Part shown: piece by piece, positions 36,161 to 47,769 of the stretch
How positions within the stretch are numbered: the stretch's first letter is position 1
Layout of the letters: every line of letters starts with the position of its first letter
Assembly (NCBI GenBank): GCA_010279815.1
Contig: QEOQ01000303.1
Location: 1,333,201 to 1,397,200 of the forward strand
DNA: 64,000 nt
Origin: Brachionus plicatilis
Lineage: Eukaryota > Rotifera > Eurotatoria > Ploima > Brachionidae
Reading direction: 5' to 3'
Program-made: the position numbers and the translations under genes
Notes under the pieces: generated by a model
What the model was told of the DNA's origin: nothing
Database searches by the model: none
Seen by the model: only the letters and a program-made list of their open reading frames with translations

Positions 36161-37719
36161 TAAATGTAAAAAAATTCAATTAATTATTTAAATTGTTAAA
36201 TTGTTTATGTAACATTTAAAAAATATTTTAAAAATAATATTAAGACATTGGATGACCTTAAAAAAAATAAAATTTATTAGATACAAATTTTGTTCCGTAA
36301 CATGTTCTCAAGCTGTGTTTAATGATTTGCATTGGCAAATTAATTAGCAAAAATTTAATTAAAAAGGTCAGACATTCAGAGGATTATTTTAGTAATGAAA
36401 ATCCGAGGCCACAACATCATTCAGTTTTCTTGATCTGAATAGAATTTTAATTAAGAAAAAAACAATCGAATGATCCCTAGCATTCAAAGATAGGCTTCGC
36501 AATTTTAATAAACAATTCAAATCTTTTTTTTACTCTTTGAGGATGTATATGAAAAAATGGGATTTATTAAGTCGAACATTTATTAGAAAATTTCTAACTG
36601 TCGCACAGTTTCATGGTGTTTCAGCGAAACATATTCATTCTCATCTTTGGTCGGTCTGTCAAAGACAGTGCCGAGCCAATAAAATAGACCGTGAGAACGA
36701 GATCTTAATAATCATAGAATGTTTGTGTGTGTATAAAACAGATGTGTGATATCAGCTCTTAATCAAATGACAACTATCTTTTTTGTTTGCATAGGAGATA
36801 AATTGATTTTGGAGAAAGAGAAAAATTTGAGCCATTTCGGATATTTACAATACATATAAATACATGTCCGGCTTTATACAATTTCAATCAGCTGGATACT
36901 CTAAATATTTGTTCAGACAAATATTTACAGTTGCATACGAATAAAGGAAATATGTAAAGTGATATCTTAATCAATTGTTAGACACGGTTAACTAATCCGT
37001 ATGAGAAGTTGAACAAAGAAATGTAATTTTTCTCTTCTGAACAACACACACATTTCATGCTGTTTAACATTAACACCTAGGACACACGCAAATTTTTTCT
37101 TGCGGCTGCATTCAAACGCCAAAAAGATAAAAACACATTTTCGTGTCTTTAAATACTGGCAACAACTAGTTATTGATTCGAGTGGCAATTACCCCTTGCT
37201 TGGATCAATGAGAAAAAAAAAACAAGCAAAAATGTCACGACAACAACCCCACTCATGCATATCTATAAATGTTTTTTTTTCTTTCTTTTTTTTTTTTATT
37301 CCAAATGACATAATTTTAGATCTTAATCTCTTTAACAAAATTATTCACTTTGTTTAAAGGATTTGTTCGGATTAGTAGAGAACAAATTGTTTAATTGAAT
37401 AACAAATTGGTCGTTAAATTTTTTCCAACAGCTAGATTGAAAATTTGGCGCTCTATTCTCGCCAGTTCATTTTGAGCGCAAATCATAATTTAATTTTATT
37501 TAAATGTCAACAGTATAATAAATATTTTTTATCTATTATTTTTTTGTTGTTAAAATTTAAATGTAAAGATAAGTATAAACATTAATGCTTTTTTTTCAGC
37601 TTTGTTTGATTTTTTGTTTCTGTGAAGTTAAAAATTTTTTTTTTCTACTTAATAGAAAATTTAATATACAGAAAAAAAAGTTAAAAAAAAAAGCAACACT
37701 TTTGTTCTTTTTTTCTCCT
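36161..37719. other. Region upstream of the Robo array, no gene identified
   Basis: 36380-37250 has more balanced base composition than its surroundings and several overlapping short frames on both strands, none with a recognisable domain. It could be regulatory sequence of the downstream receptor gene (inference). Confidence 0.4.
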
Positions 37720-38960
37720 CTTAAGATCTTCTAACCTCTCTCTTTCATTAGGCCTAGAACAATCTCGAGATTTTATCTCTAAAATTAGTCTCTAGTTAAT
37801 TATTTTCATTAATTTTTTTGTTTAATTAAAAGACTTTTTTTCTAAAGAAAAACAATTTTTTTTACTATTTTAAAAAATTTAGTGTAAAGAAATGACAAGA
37901 AAACAAATTTCTTCTTTTATTTTAAATGTATCGTCGAAACTTCCTTTATAAGGCATTGCTTCAGAACGATCTGAATAATTCATTTCCAATTATGTTTTTC
38001 TTTTTTAATTTTTGAGACTTATAGTTCCGAAAAAAAATTAAAAAATTAATGTTAAAAAAAGGAAAAAAAAAATTTTTCTTCTTTTTATCGTCTCTAAATG
38101 TAGTCTCTAAGTTCAGCTCTTCTTTAATTTCCATTATTTTTTTAAGTATAAAAAATTAAATAAAAAATTACATTAGAAAATAAAATGTACATTTAAAAGA
38201 TAAGTTAAGAAACACAAAATTTTCATTCTCTTTATTTATATCGACCGTGGAGACATCCTCCATAATCTCTAAAATTTTGTTCGTATTTCTTCCAATTTAG
38301 TGACTTTTTTTGGTGTCGAGCAAAAACATTTTTTCATTTTTTTATAAAACCAATGTATAAAAATGATATGAAAAAAAAATAATTTTTTTCTTCTTTTATT
38401 ATCATTTTATCGTCTACACTTCATCCATTAGGCATTTTGAATTTTGATATTTAATGTTCACAAAAGTAAAAAAAAAACAATATTTTCTTCTTTCTATTCA
38501 TCGTCGATATTTCCATCCTTAAATTTAGTCACCAAGTTAAATTCTTCTTTAATTTCCATTTAATTTTTTTGATAAAAATTAAACATTCCTTTTAAAAAAA
38601 AAATTAAATTTTAGAAAAAAATTTTTTTTCCTTTATCTCTAAACCGAGTCTCCAAACTCAACTCTTCTTTAATTTTCACAATTTTTTTTTTGTATAAAAA
38701 AAAATTTCTAACAAATTTTTTTTCTAATAAATTTAAAAAAATTAAATTTTCAGAAAAAATTTTTTTTCTTTCATTTCTAAACCGAGTCTTTGAGTTCAAC
38801 TCTTCTTTAATTTTCATTAAATTTTTTGGTTTAAAAAAAAATTTCTAATTAATTTTTTTTCTAATAAAATTTAAAATTAAATTTTAGAAAAAAAAATTTT
38901 CCATTAACACTAAACCAAGTCTGTTTGTTCACCTCTTCTTTAATTTATTAAAAAATTCTA
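37720..38960. repeat. Degenerate tandem array upstream of the Robo-like gene
   Basis: A unit of roughly 120-145 bases recurs, most clearly at its CTCTTCTTTAATTTTC word (about 38112, 38541, 38660, 38799, 38934) preceded by TCTCTAAACCGAGTCT-like sequence. The two best units also give a repeated minus-strand peptide (KIKEELNSKTRFR / KIKEELSLETRFR) at 38611-38817, which is a by-product of the array rather than evidence of a gene. Confidence 0.65.
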
Positions 38961-39037
38961 AAAAAAAAATTCCTCTAGCCAAATTTAGATAAACGTAATA
39001 AAAATCCCATAATGAAAGCGTAAATCCAGCTGACAAA

Positions 39038-42000
39038 ATGCACATTCTAGTATTCTTTGTTTTTGTTCTAATGTCCCAAGTGACTAGTGGGCAACAAGCG
39101 CCACGAATCGAACTTCACCCGAACAGCATCATAGTGAACGCAAGCGACCCGGTCACACTTGAGTGCCGGGTGTCGGGCGAGCCAAGACCGCGCATCAGCT
39201 GGCTCAAAGACGGCCGGCCGCTCGACCTCGACCACCTAAAATCAAAATACACGCTCATCCACGGCTCCAACCTGTTCATATTCGCTGCCGCCCTGGGCCG
39301 TCAGAACAAATCGGACGCGGGTCTCTACCAGTGCAGAGGCGAGAACGCGCACGGCTCGGCCACCAGCCGCAACGCCACCCTCGTCATCGCATACATCCGC
39401 GACGACTTCCGCGACATGCCCAAAAGCCGCCAGGTCAAGGCGGGCTCGCCGGTCACAATGGAGTGCAAGGCGCCCAAGGGCCACCCAGAGCCGGCCGTCC
39501 ACTGGACCAAAAATAATCAGCTGATCCAGGCCGACTCGAGCGTACTGTTCGACAACGGCACTTTGTTCATACCGAGCGCCGGTCTCCATGACAACGGCGA
39601 GTATGTGTGCGTGGCCAGGAACGAGGCGGGCGTCAAGCGAACGCCGCCCGCTTTTCTCAACGTGTTCGCAAAGCCCGTCATCACATCTCGTCCGGACCAC
39701 TCGCAGCACAATGTCAAGGACAGAGTGGAGTTGAGGTGCGAGGCTAGCGGCTTTCCGCGGCCACAAATCGAATGGAAAAAGGACGGCGCGTACGAAAACA
39801 TCCCGCTCAAGTCCACAATTGACGACACATCGTTGACCATAGCCGCCATTGAGTTCAAGGACGCGGGCCAGTACACGTGCGTGGCCACCAATCAATTGGC
39901 GTCGGTGGAGCACACGTTCACAGTGAGTGTGTACGAAAAGCCGTCGTTTAGCAAGCGAATGGACAATGTGACGGTGGGCGTCGTGTCAAAATCGCTGCTG
40001 ATCGAGTGCAATGCTCGGGGCCATCCTGCGCCCGTCATCTACTGGGCCAAGTCGGCCGACACCGCTCAATTTCAATCGGGCTCTATATCTCAACACGATT
40101 TTTCGATATTAGACAACGGAAATTTGTTCATAGAAAAGCTGAGCGAAAAATACGCCGGCGTCTATTTGTGCCAGGCCAGCAATGACTTTGGCTCTGTGGA
40201 AACAAAAACCGTTCTGCACGTGAAACAATTGGACGTGCGGCCACCGCCACTAATTCTCTATCATCCTCAAAATCAAACCGTGCCCATAAACACCCAGGCC
40301 ACTTTACAATGCACCACCCACACCACCACCGCTCTCACAGTCAAATGGTTCAAGGACAACCAACAAATAAATGTGCTCAACTCGCTCAAGTACCGATTGC
40401 TCGACACCAATCACTTGGTAATCAACATGGTTCAGCACACCGACTCGGGCCTCTATCAATGTCACCTAATAAACGACTATTCGCACACAAAATCTTTTAT
40501 TGCGCGTCTAATTGTCGAAAATCCTCAAAATCAATTTGTTGAATTTGAACGCAATCATCCGAGCTCGGCACTGCCGTCACCCGTCTCCCAGCCCCTAGTG
40601 TCCCAAGTGAGCACCGACTCGCTCACTCTTACATGGCAGAGCAGCGGCCACACGGGACACTCGGCCGTTCGCTCATACCTAATCGAGTACTACAGTCCCG
40701 AGTGGCCCGTTCTTTTAGCCGGATGGACCCTGCTCGTCGACAACATACCACCTCACTTGTACACATATCGCATAAGCCATTTATCACCCGACACTTATTA
40801 CATGTTCACCGTGAGAGCGAGGAACGCCCAGGGCCTCGGTCCCCCTAGTGCCGTCTCGGAGCCCGTGCGTACCCAATTCCGGCCCGTCTTTTCCCAATCG
40901 CACAACCAGCTGCTCGCCGGGTAAAAATTTTTAGAGAGTTTTTATTTTAGAGAAAAATAAATGGAGATAATTAAGTGTCAATATTATAGAGAATATATTT
41001 ATTATTTATTTATTTAATTAAAGTTTAAGTTCCATGGACAAATTGAAATAAAAATTAATAGAAAATTAAATATCCATTTTACAATTAAGTAAAAAAAAAT
41101 GATTAATATTATTCAACATACAATATTCTATTAAATAAAAATAGTATTTTATCGAGTCGGTTAGTCCATTGTTGTTACATTCAAGGCACCATTCAATCAA
41201 AATAACATTGAATGCTAAATCATATTCAGTGCAATTTATATGAGTCAGATCTTCTATTTTTGATAACTGTTTAATAAAATAAGTATTCGCTCTATCAAAT
41301 ATCTTGTAATCTTACCTTAAGAATTCAAATACGTTTTTACATAATTGGTTATTGAGAATTTTTATTTTATTTTGATTTTTACTCGAAACACATTTAAACA
41401 ATTTTTGATCCTTTTTAATAATTGTTAGGCTAAAAAGAAGGACATTGTTCCATTCTGAGCAGCCTGAGGGTTTCCCTCAAACAAATAAAATATAATAATA
41501 ATAATAATAATAATATTGAGAATTTGTTTGACAAAGAATATTTTATGCTTATAATAAATTTGTCTAATTGACTCCAATTTTAGTGCTTTGTTCAAAGGAT
41601 TTGTAAATTTACTGAGTCCAATAAATCGTTTTAATAAAAATATTTTGCCGTATATCAAATTCCTTTAAACTCTTTTCATTAATAAAGATATTATCTAAAT
41701 GATATCTAAAGATTGATTGAGAGAACTGTTTGTATAAGCTATAGTTTCTGGATTATTAAAATCGGTAACACAGCATTGTTTGAGCAACTAAAGTCAGTGA
41801 GCAAAAAACTAAGCGTAAATGACTGCTCCATATTTATTTATTTATTTTATTGTTAACAGTACCGAGCTTAAGCTCCTTCAGAATTAAAATAAAAAAATAA
41901 AAATTAAAAATTAAAATGTTAAGTAAAATAAAATAAAATCAAGTAATAAAAATAAAAATATGAAAAAAGTTTGTGAAAGTTAAATAATCTGGAATTAAAA

Positions 42001-44608
42001 ATAGATATATTGAAACATGATTAAGTTTGCGATACGTGTTTACAAAATTGAAACTTTAAGAAAGCAAGACAAAAAATAAAGAAATTATTAAAAGTAAAAT
42101 CAAATAAGAAAAAATTAATGCAAAAGAATTTTTTTTTTTTAATATCTCCTTTAAAATGTTAATTTTTAATTTCAATAATAATTATTATGCTCCATAAATC
42201 TTGCAGAGTCAATTAAGGGAATTAATTCGATGGACGTTTGTACGAATCAAGGTCTAATTGATTCAATTAAATATATATTTGACTTAACAGAAGGGGAATT
42301 TAGCCAAAAAATTAGGGTTTTATCAGGACTAAATGAATAATGGGTTTATCTACTATTTTTTTTTTACTTATTTAATTTTTTGCATTTTTTGATTTTTTCT
42401 ATATTGATGTTTTTTTTTACAATTTGTCAAAATTAATATATTTTTATTGTGCATGAGTCTATGAGGCTCAGAAGTTTAATTAAATAGAAATAGAAATTAA
42501 TGAAATTGAAATTGAAACTTTGATCATTTATCTCTATTTTAATTTAACAAATATGCTAATTTTTTTTGTTCTCCCATGATTCATCTTTCTATTGTATTAC
42601 ACTATTATTATTTTTTTTAAGTCCTATAATTATTCAAACATTTCAAAACATGTCAAAAATTAAATCTATTTTTTTTTATCTTAATTATTTACTCTTCTTC
42701 AAATTATATCATTCAACATTATTAACTTATTTTATATCATAGTATTTTGATCATTAGACTGAAAGGAAAGACTATGAAGTTCCATTCCAACCTGCCTGGG
42801 TATTTCCCTAACTAAATTTTTAATAAATAAATAAATAAATTGAAACTTTGATCATTTATCTCTATTTTAATTTTTCCTTATTTTTTGTCTTCTCTAATTT
42901 TTTCTCTATTTTAATTTTTCTCTACTTTAATAGTTCATCATCACTCACCGGCCAAATAGTTCAGTTGCACGAGCCGGCCCAAGTCCTCACCGCCACTTCC
43001 ATCAACATCACATGGACACTGTTCGCCTCGGCTCATCTCGTCCAGGGTTTTTATGTCAAGTACAAACCAGTCGGATCGACAAGCGATTATGTGGTCGAGG
43101 ACCTGGCCACCGCCAAATTCAACCACTATGTACTTAACAATCTAAAAAAGTTTACCACTTATGAAATTTTGCTAGAGCCGTACTCGGGCTCGCACCGAGC
43201 GGACCCATCCAACACAATCCAGGCAAAAACTTTGCCAGACACTCCATCGAGCGCACCGCTCAATCTTCACATTCAACTAGTCAACTCTCACTCACTCTCC
43301 ATCAAATGGCGAGCGCCGCCAGCCCACACACTAAACGGAATAGTCACCGGCTACCGGGTTCAATGCGCTGCCGCCAACCACACCGCACACACTCTCAATT
43401 TGAACACGAACGCGACCACCCGCGCCATTCTACTCGCCAACTTGATCACTGATGTCAACTATTGTGTCAAAGTGGCCGCCTATAACAAAGTGGGCACCGG
43501 ACCGTACACATCGGTGGAGTGTGTGCGAATGACTGTGAATGATTTGGCGCCAATGGGGCGCTTTGTGCAGCAGAGTTGGTTCGTGGGCGCTGTGTCGCTG
43601 GTGGTCGCCGCCATAATTATGTTATGTGGTGTGTATTTAGTGTGGCTGTTGTACAAGAGGCGATTGCACATCAAAAAGTCAAACTCAAAAAAGTACTTGT
43701 CCAATAATTCGACGTTGTTGTCCGAGTCCAGGGCGGACAAGAACGGCAACCGGTACAAACTGGTGGGCAGCGAGGCGCACGTGTGGCTGGACACCATGCG
43801 CTCCGACGAGGCCAATGCGCCACAGTACGCCGAGGTGTACGCGCCCGCCAACCCGTACGCCACCGCCGGTCTATTCGTCAAGCCCGAGCACAACTTGTAC
43901 AATATTCTCTCCTATCAGCAGACTATGCCCGTCAATTCGTCTTCGTACACAGTCAAGCTGTTGAATGAGCCAGAGCAAAAAAAGCTCATCAAATATCTGC
44001 ACTCGCACACACAGAGTCAGACAAACACTCCCAAAGTAGGCCTCAAGCCAATGCAGCATCAGCAAAGAGTCAAATCGGCCGAGAACAGCCAAGTTACTGT
44101 GAACATGAGCCAGCAGCAGTTGCTCAATTACTTGTCGCACCAATACGCTCAGCATTCGTGTCAACAGGGACCCAGTGTGCCAGTGGTGCCCGTGGTGCCT
44201 CCGCCGAGCCTGCCCCAGTGCGCGCACCAATGGTCCGATCCGAGCAATTCAAGCAGTCTGGTCAGCAATTTGACCAGCAACTCGACTCTGTCCAGAAATG
44301 GGTCTACATTCACTGCTCAGCAGTATGTCAATCGGATCAAGCAGTTGAATTTGCAGCAACAGCAACATCAGCAGCAGCAGCAGCAGGATTACTCGTCTAT
44401 TTCGCCTGAGGATGAGGTGGCCGCCGATGAGTTCCGGTTCATCAATCAAAAGGAATGTGTGGCCAGCGCACAAGCTACTGCTAATAATCAGACGGTTGAG
44501 GACTATCTCAATTTGGAAGCTGACAATGGACAAGTTTTGACCAAAAAGTTTTTGTTTCTCAACCAGAACAATTTGAATTCAAATGAGATTTATGTGTCCG
44601 ATGAGATG
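39038..44608 (+). CDS. Robo: Roundabout-like Slit receptor (ROBO), 3' end unresolved
   Basis: Seen: exon 1 is 39038-40920 and exon 2 is 42934-44608; they join in phase 2 across a GT...TAG intron. Signal peptide MHILVFFVFVLMSQVTSG, then five Ig domains, each with the Cys-Trp-Cys pattern (e.g. LECR/ISWLKDG/YQCRGEN; MECK/VHWTKNN/YVCVARN; LRCE/IEWKKDG/YTCVATN; IECN/IYWAKSA/YLCQASN; LQCT/VKWFKDN/YQCHLIN), and a first fibronectin III domain. Exon 2 adds FN3-2 and FN3-3, a transmembrane helix (WFVGAVSLVVAAIIMLCGVY) and a cytoplasmic tail with YAEVYAPANPYATAGL, like the tyrosine motifs CC0/CC1, a VVPPPSLP stretch and a poly-Gln run. Known: 5 Ig + 3 FN3 + TM is the ROBO architecture; these receptors bind Slit and steer axons and cell migration. 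The frame runs into a GTGGGT donor at 44609, so a further exon is missing. Coding GC is far above the flanks. Confidence 0.92.
41428..41520 (+). repeat. Short 3'-tail repeat copy plus AAT microsatellite in Robo intron 1
   Basis: GCTAAAAAGAAGGACATTGT, TCCATTCTGAGCAGCCTGAG, GGTTTCCCTCAAACAAATAA, then an AAT/ATA trinucleotide run to about 41517. The intron (40921-42933) also has a TTTATTTATTTATTTTATTG tail near 41832 that looks like another retroelement 3' end. Confidence 0.65.
42762..42842 (+). repeat. Short 3'-tail repeat copy with AAAT tail in Robo intron 1
   Basis: GACTGAAAGGAAAGACTATG, TTCCATTCCAACCTGCCTGG, GTATTTCCCTAACTAAATTT, then TAATAAATAAATAAATAAAT. It sits about 90 bases before the exon 2 acceptor. 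Confidence 0.7.
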
Positions 44609-44681
44609 GTGGGTTTTTTTTTTCTCAATTATTTATTAGAATTACACTGACGATTTGACACATGGAATTCTGGTAATTTTA

Positions 44682-44727
44682 CAAATTGACGTAAATTGAC
44701 GTAAATTGACGTAAATTGACGTAAATT
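44682..44727 (+). repeat. 10-base minisatellite after Robo exon 2
   Basis: The unit AAATTGACGT is repeated four times and a part, about 75 bases after the splice donor. Confidence 0.85.
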
Positions 44728-44806
44728 TGTTTAAATGGCGTAAAAATTGGTAAAAATAAGGCAGATTAAAGTCGATTAAGAAAAATGAATAATTCTTGAA
44801 ATTTAA

Positions 44807-45120
44807 TAAATTTAATTTGTGTTATTTTTGTTTTATAGGTAGAGTTGACTGGACCAGAGTTTTTTAAAAGTCAGAGGTCTCAAGTTAAGTCCAAGTCCGG
44901 TTTTTTTTTTTCAAAAGTCCGACCAAAGACTTTTATTTTTTTTTTTTTCACAAAAAAGTCCAAGTCAAGACTTTAAAATTTAAACAAAAAAAAAGTCTTG
45001 TCTTGGACTTGACTTGAGACTCAGGACTTTTTTTTTAATGACTTGGACTTTGTGACTTTTAAACAACTCTGGTCCAGTCAACTCTACCTATAAAACAAAA
45101 ATAACACAAATTAAATTTAA
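44807..45120. mobile_element. Near-perfect 314-base palindrome containing a family 1 MITE
   Basis: The core has the family 1 ends (CCAGAGTTTTTTAAAAGTC at 44854 and TTTTAAACAACTCTGG at 45056). About 45 further bases on each side (TTTATAGGTAGAGTTGACTG and its complement) are also inverted repeats, which is not so for the other copies. The A/T-rich sequence that follows (45121-46319) shows no gene. Confidence 0.8.
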
Positions 45121-46319
45121 GGCTAGTGTCCTTGTCATAAAAGACCGATTATCTCTTCTTTTATTTGATATTAAAATCTTGGCTAATTGAAGTTTGAGAT
45201 CAAGATCAAAAGATCAAAATCGTAATATTTGTAATATTTTTTTCTAATAATGGAGAAAAAATATTTTATTTCCAAAGCAATTACTTGAAATTTTATTTCA
45301 AGTTTATTTTCATATTTAAAATTTTAAAATGTTACTTTTAATTGATTTTAATGAAAACTTACTTTTAAAGACATAAAAATTTATTGTTTTAAAATTTTAA
45401 TTAATTTAACTGGAAAATAAAAATTATTTCAGTTTGAATGAATGGAAATAAAAGTTACAAAATTGAATTTTTGAATTAACTTAACTTGAATTATTTAAAT
45501 TATTGATTGTTTTTGTTAAATAAATTATTGATCATTTTGATGTTAATTTGATAATGAACCATTATTAGACATAACATGTCTAGTAATATTTTGTATTTAT
45601 TTCTTAGAAATTATTAAAATCATTAGATAAATTAAGTTTTAAAATTTTTAATTATCGTTTTGATCTTAAAGTTTGATCTGAAACTTCAATTTGCCATAAT
45701 CTTTTACAAATATTAAAAAAAAAAGAATGTTGTTTATAAAATCATTTAAGAAAAAAGTAAAACTTTGAAATATTTAAGTTAAATTTTTTGTATTTTTTTA
45801 CAAAATCTGTAAATATCAAATTAATATTATTGAATATTGAATGCTTGAATGTTGCAAACTTTAACATTGATTTCTTGATCACAAAGCTATTCATCAGTTT
45901 TGTATTAAAGAATCCAATTTTTTTTCACCATTTGCTGTTTTTGATGCTGGTTCAATCAGATTCTCACTATTCCCTAAATTATATTTTAAATTTCTTTGGT
46001 CATTTTTCTTCAATTTCAATCTTAAATTTTAAGATGAATTATTAAAAAAAATAATTTCATAGGCAAAGACAACATTTTTTCCAGTATTCTATGTTGAAAT
46101 GCATATAAACAATTAATGGTGATTTAGTGTTCGATAAAAAAAGGCGGATGGTCGGACCGCTAGTCTATTAGGAAAAATAAAAATTTTAATAAAAAATTTA
46201 AAAAATTGAGCTTTTTTTTTGCCTTTTTATTTTAACCAATTTTTACGTATAATTACCAGAAATCCACGAGTCAAATCAGTACTTTATTTGAGCAATATTT
46301 AATTATTTTTTTTTTCAAG

Positions 46320-46337
46320 CCTCAGACAGTTCTTTGA
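46320..46337 (+). CDS. Possible last Robo exon (short)
   Basis: After a T-rich tract and TTTTTCAAG acceptor, phase 0 (as required by the 44608 exon end) gives five codons PQTVL and TGA. Another frame stays open longer (SDSSLKRHFKHAARSSHGRV) and would need the weaker donor at 44613. The GC-richer patch 46320-46400 supports exon-like sequence here, but the choice is unresolved. Confidence 0.25.
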   Translation, partial: PQTVL

Positions 46338-47157
46338 AGAGACACTTTAAGCATGCAGCGCGCTCTAGTCATGGTCGTGTCGTGTCGAAAATTTCCAATT
46401 TAACACAGTATTTAAATCATCAAGTTTATAAATTAATGATAACTCAGGGCTTAATTATCAATGTAAATTGTTTACTCATTTTAATGATTAAATGTTTTTT
46501 CTTTCACTCTTTTGTTTGTTTTTTTTTCTTTTATTTTGTGTAAATTTTTGTAATTTTACTTTCTTAATAATAATTATTGCCAATTTTAATTTTTATTTTA
46601 TTTTTTTAATTTTCTTTTTTCAAGGTAAATCAGCAGGCTCATGAGACTGATTAACACTTCATTTATTTAAATTCATTACTAATAAAAATATAAAATGTTA
46701 AAATTTAAATATATAAAATTGTATAGCAAAATAATGAATAATGTTATTGATCTAATAGTTATTTGAAAAAATTTAACGACAACGTATTTTAGTTAAATAA
46801 TTCAAATTTTAAAACAAAATATAAATTTGCCGCAAAAAAAAGTCAATTAAAATATGACTGGGATAAAATAAAAGTATTTGTGAAAAAGAATTTGAAACGA
46901 TAATAAAATAATTATATATGTATTTAATATGCATGCCATGGACAATAAGTTAAATAAATTATTTAAGCTATTTTATTTATTTTTAGGCTAATTTGTTTAA
47001 GATTATTTTATTTTACCTAAATAAACGTAAAAAAATAATTTTTAGTTATAAAACACGAAACAATTTTATTTAAGCTAAATTAAATATCAAATAAGTACAA
47101 ATAATAAGTAAATCAAATAAGTCAATAATTATATAAAAATTGAATAAAAAATAAATA

Positions 47158-47625
47158 CTAAACAGTCCCATTATTGGTACATGCTGAATTCAACTTGGTT
47201 TTGTGACACTTAGAGTTACAAATTAACCCATTTTTCCTGCAGCTACCATTTTTTTGGCACTTCCCGGCGCAATTACACTTTACAAATCCTTGACCCCCGC
47301 TATTGAATGTAACATATTAATTTCTCTTAAAGATAGTTCTTTACTTAAATCAAAGGATTCAAGAGTTAGAAACTTTTGTTTACAAATGTGGAATTTATTT
47401 CGAGCATGCCAGTCTGCTATTATACCATGCTTTGTTGCTAACTGATAGTTCATATACCGTATATCAAATTTTGTAATATAAGCTAATATACTTATAAGAT
47501 CGGCAGGTCTCCGATCAACATCAGGTACTGGAACCTGTTCTACTTATTTTCTTTACAGGTTCCGTTTCAGATTCAGGTTCAGGTTCAATAAAAGGTAAAG
47601 CCCTTTTCCTACCACGTTTAGGCAT
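47158..47625 (-). pseudogene. Integrase-type DNA transposon protein remnant with Cys-rich C-terminus
   Basis: On the minus strand, ATG at 47625 starts MPKRGRKRALPFIEPEPESE, stopping at 47521. A second frame continues through RPADLISILAYITKFDIRYM, ATKHGIIADWHARNKFHICK and a stop at 47280; one base lost in a G run then moves the sequence into a third frame GFVKCNCAGKCQKNGSC, RKNGLICNSKCHKTKLNSAC, ending TAG at 47158. Known: a C-x-C-x3-C-x4-(C)-x-C...LCNSxCH Cys block closes the integrase-derived proteins of the KRBA2/SCAND3 type and their source transposons. At least two frameshifts show decay; a 1-base assembly error at the G run is possible for one. Confidence 0.6.
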
Positions 47626-47769
47626 ATCTTTTCAAACAATGTCAGAATTAATAGAAACATTTTTGAGGGGTAAAGGATTTTTATTTAAAATCAATTGATT
47701 TTCAATATCTTGTATTTTTTCAATTTGTTTTTTGATAGAAAGAAAAAGGTATGCTTACGTTTTCATTTT

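Noticed and set aside
38611..38817. Minus-strand ORF with repeated KIKEEL/TRFR peptide
   Set aside because: Produced by the tandem array; Lys-rich translation of A-rich repeat with no start context.
39242..39913. Long minus-strand and other-frame ORFs across the Robo exons
   Set aside because: They overlap a domain-confirmed coding exon; high GC removes stop codons in all frames.
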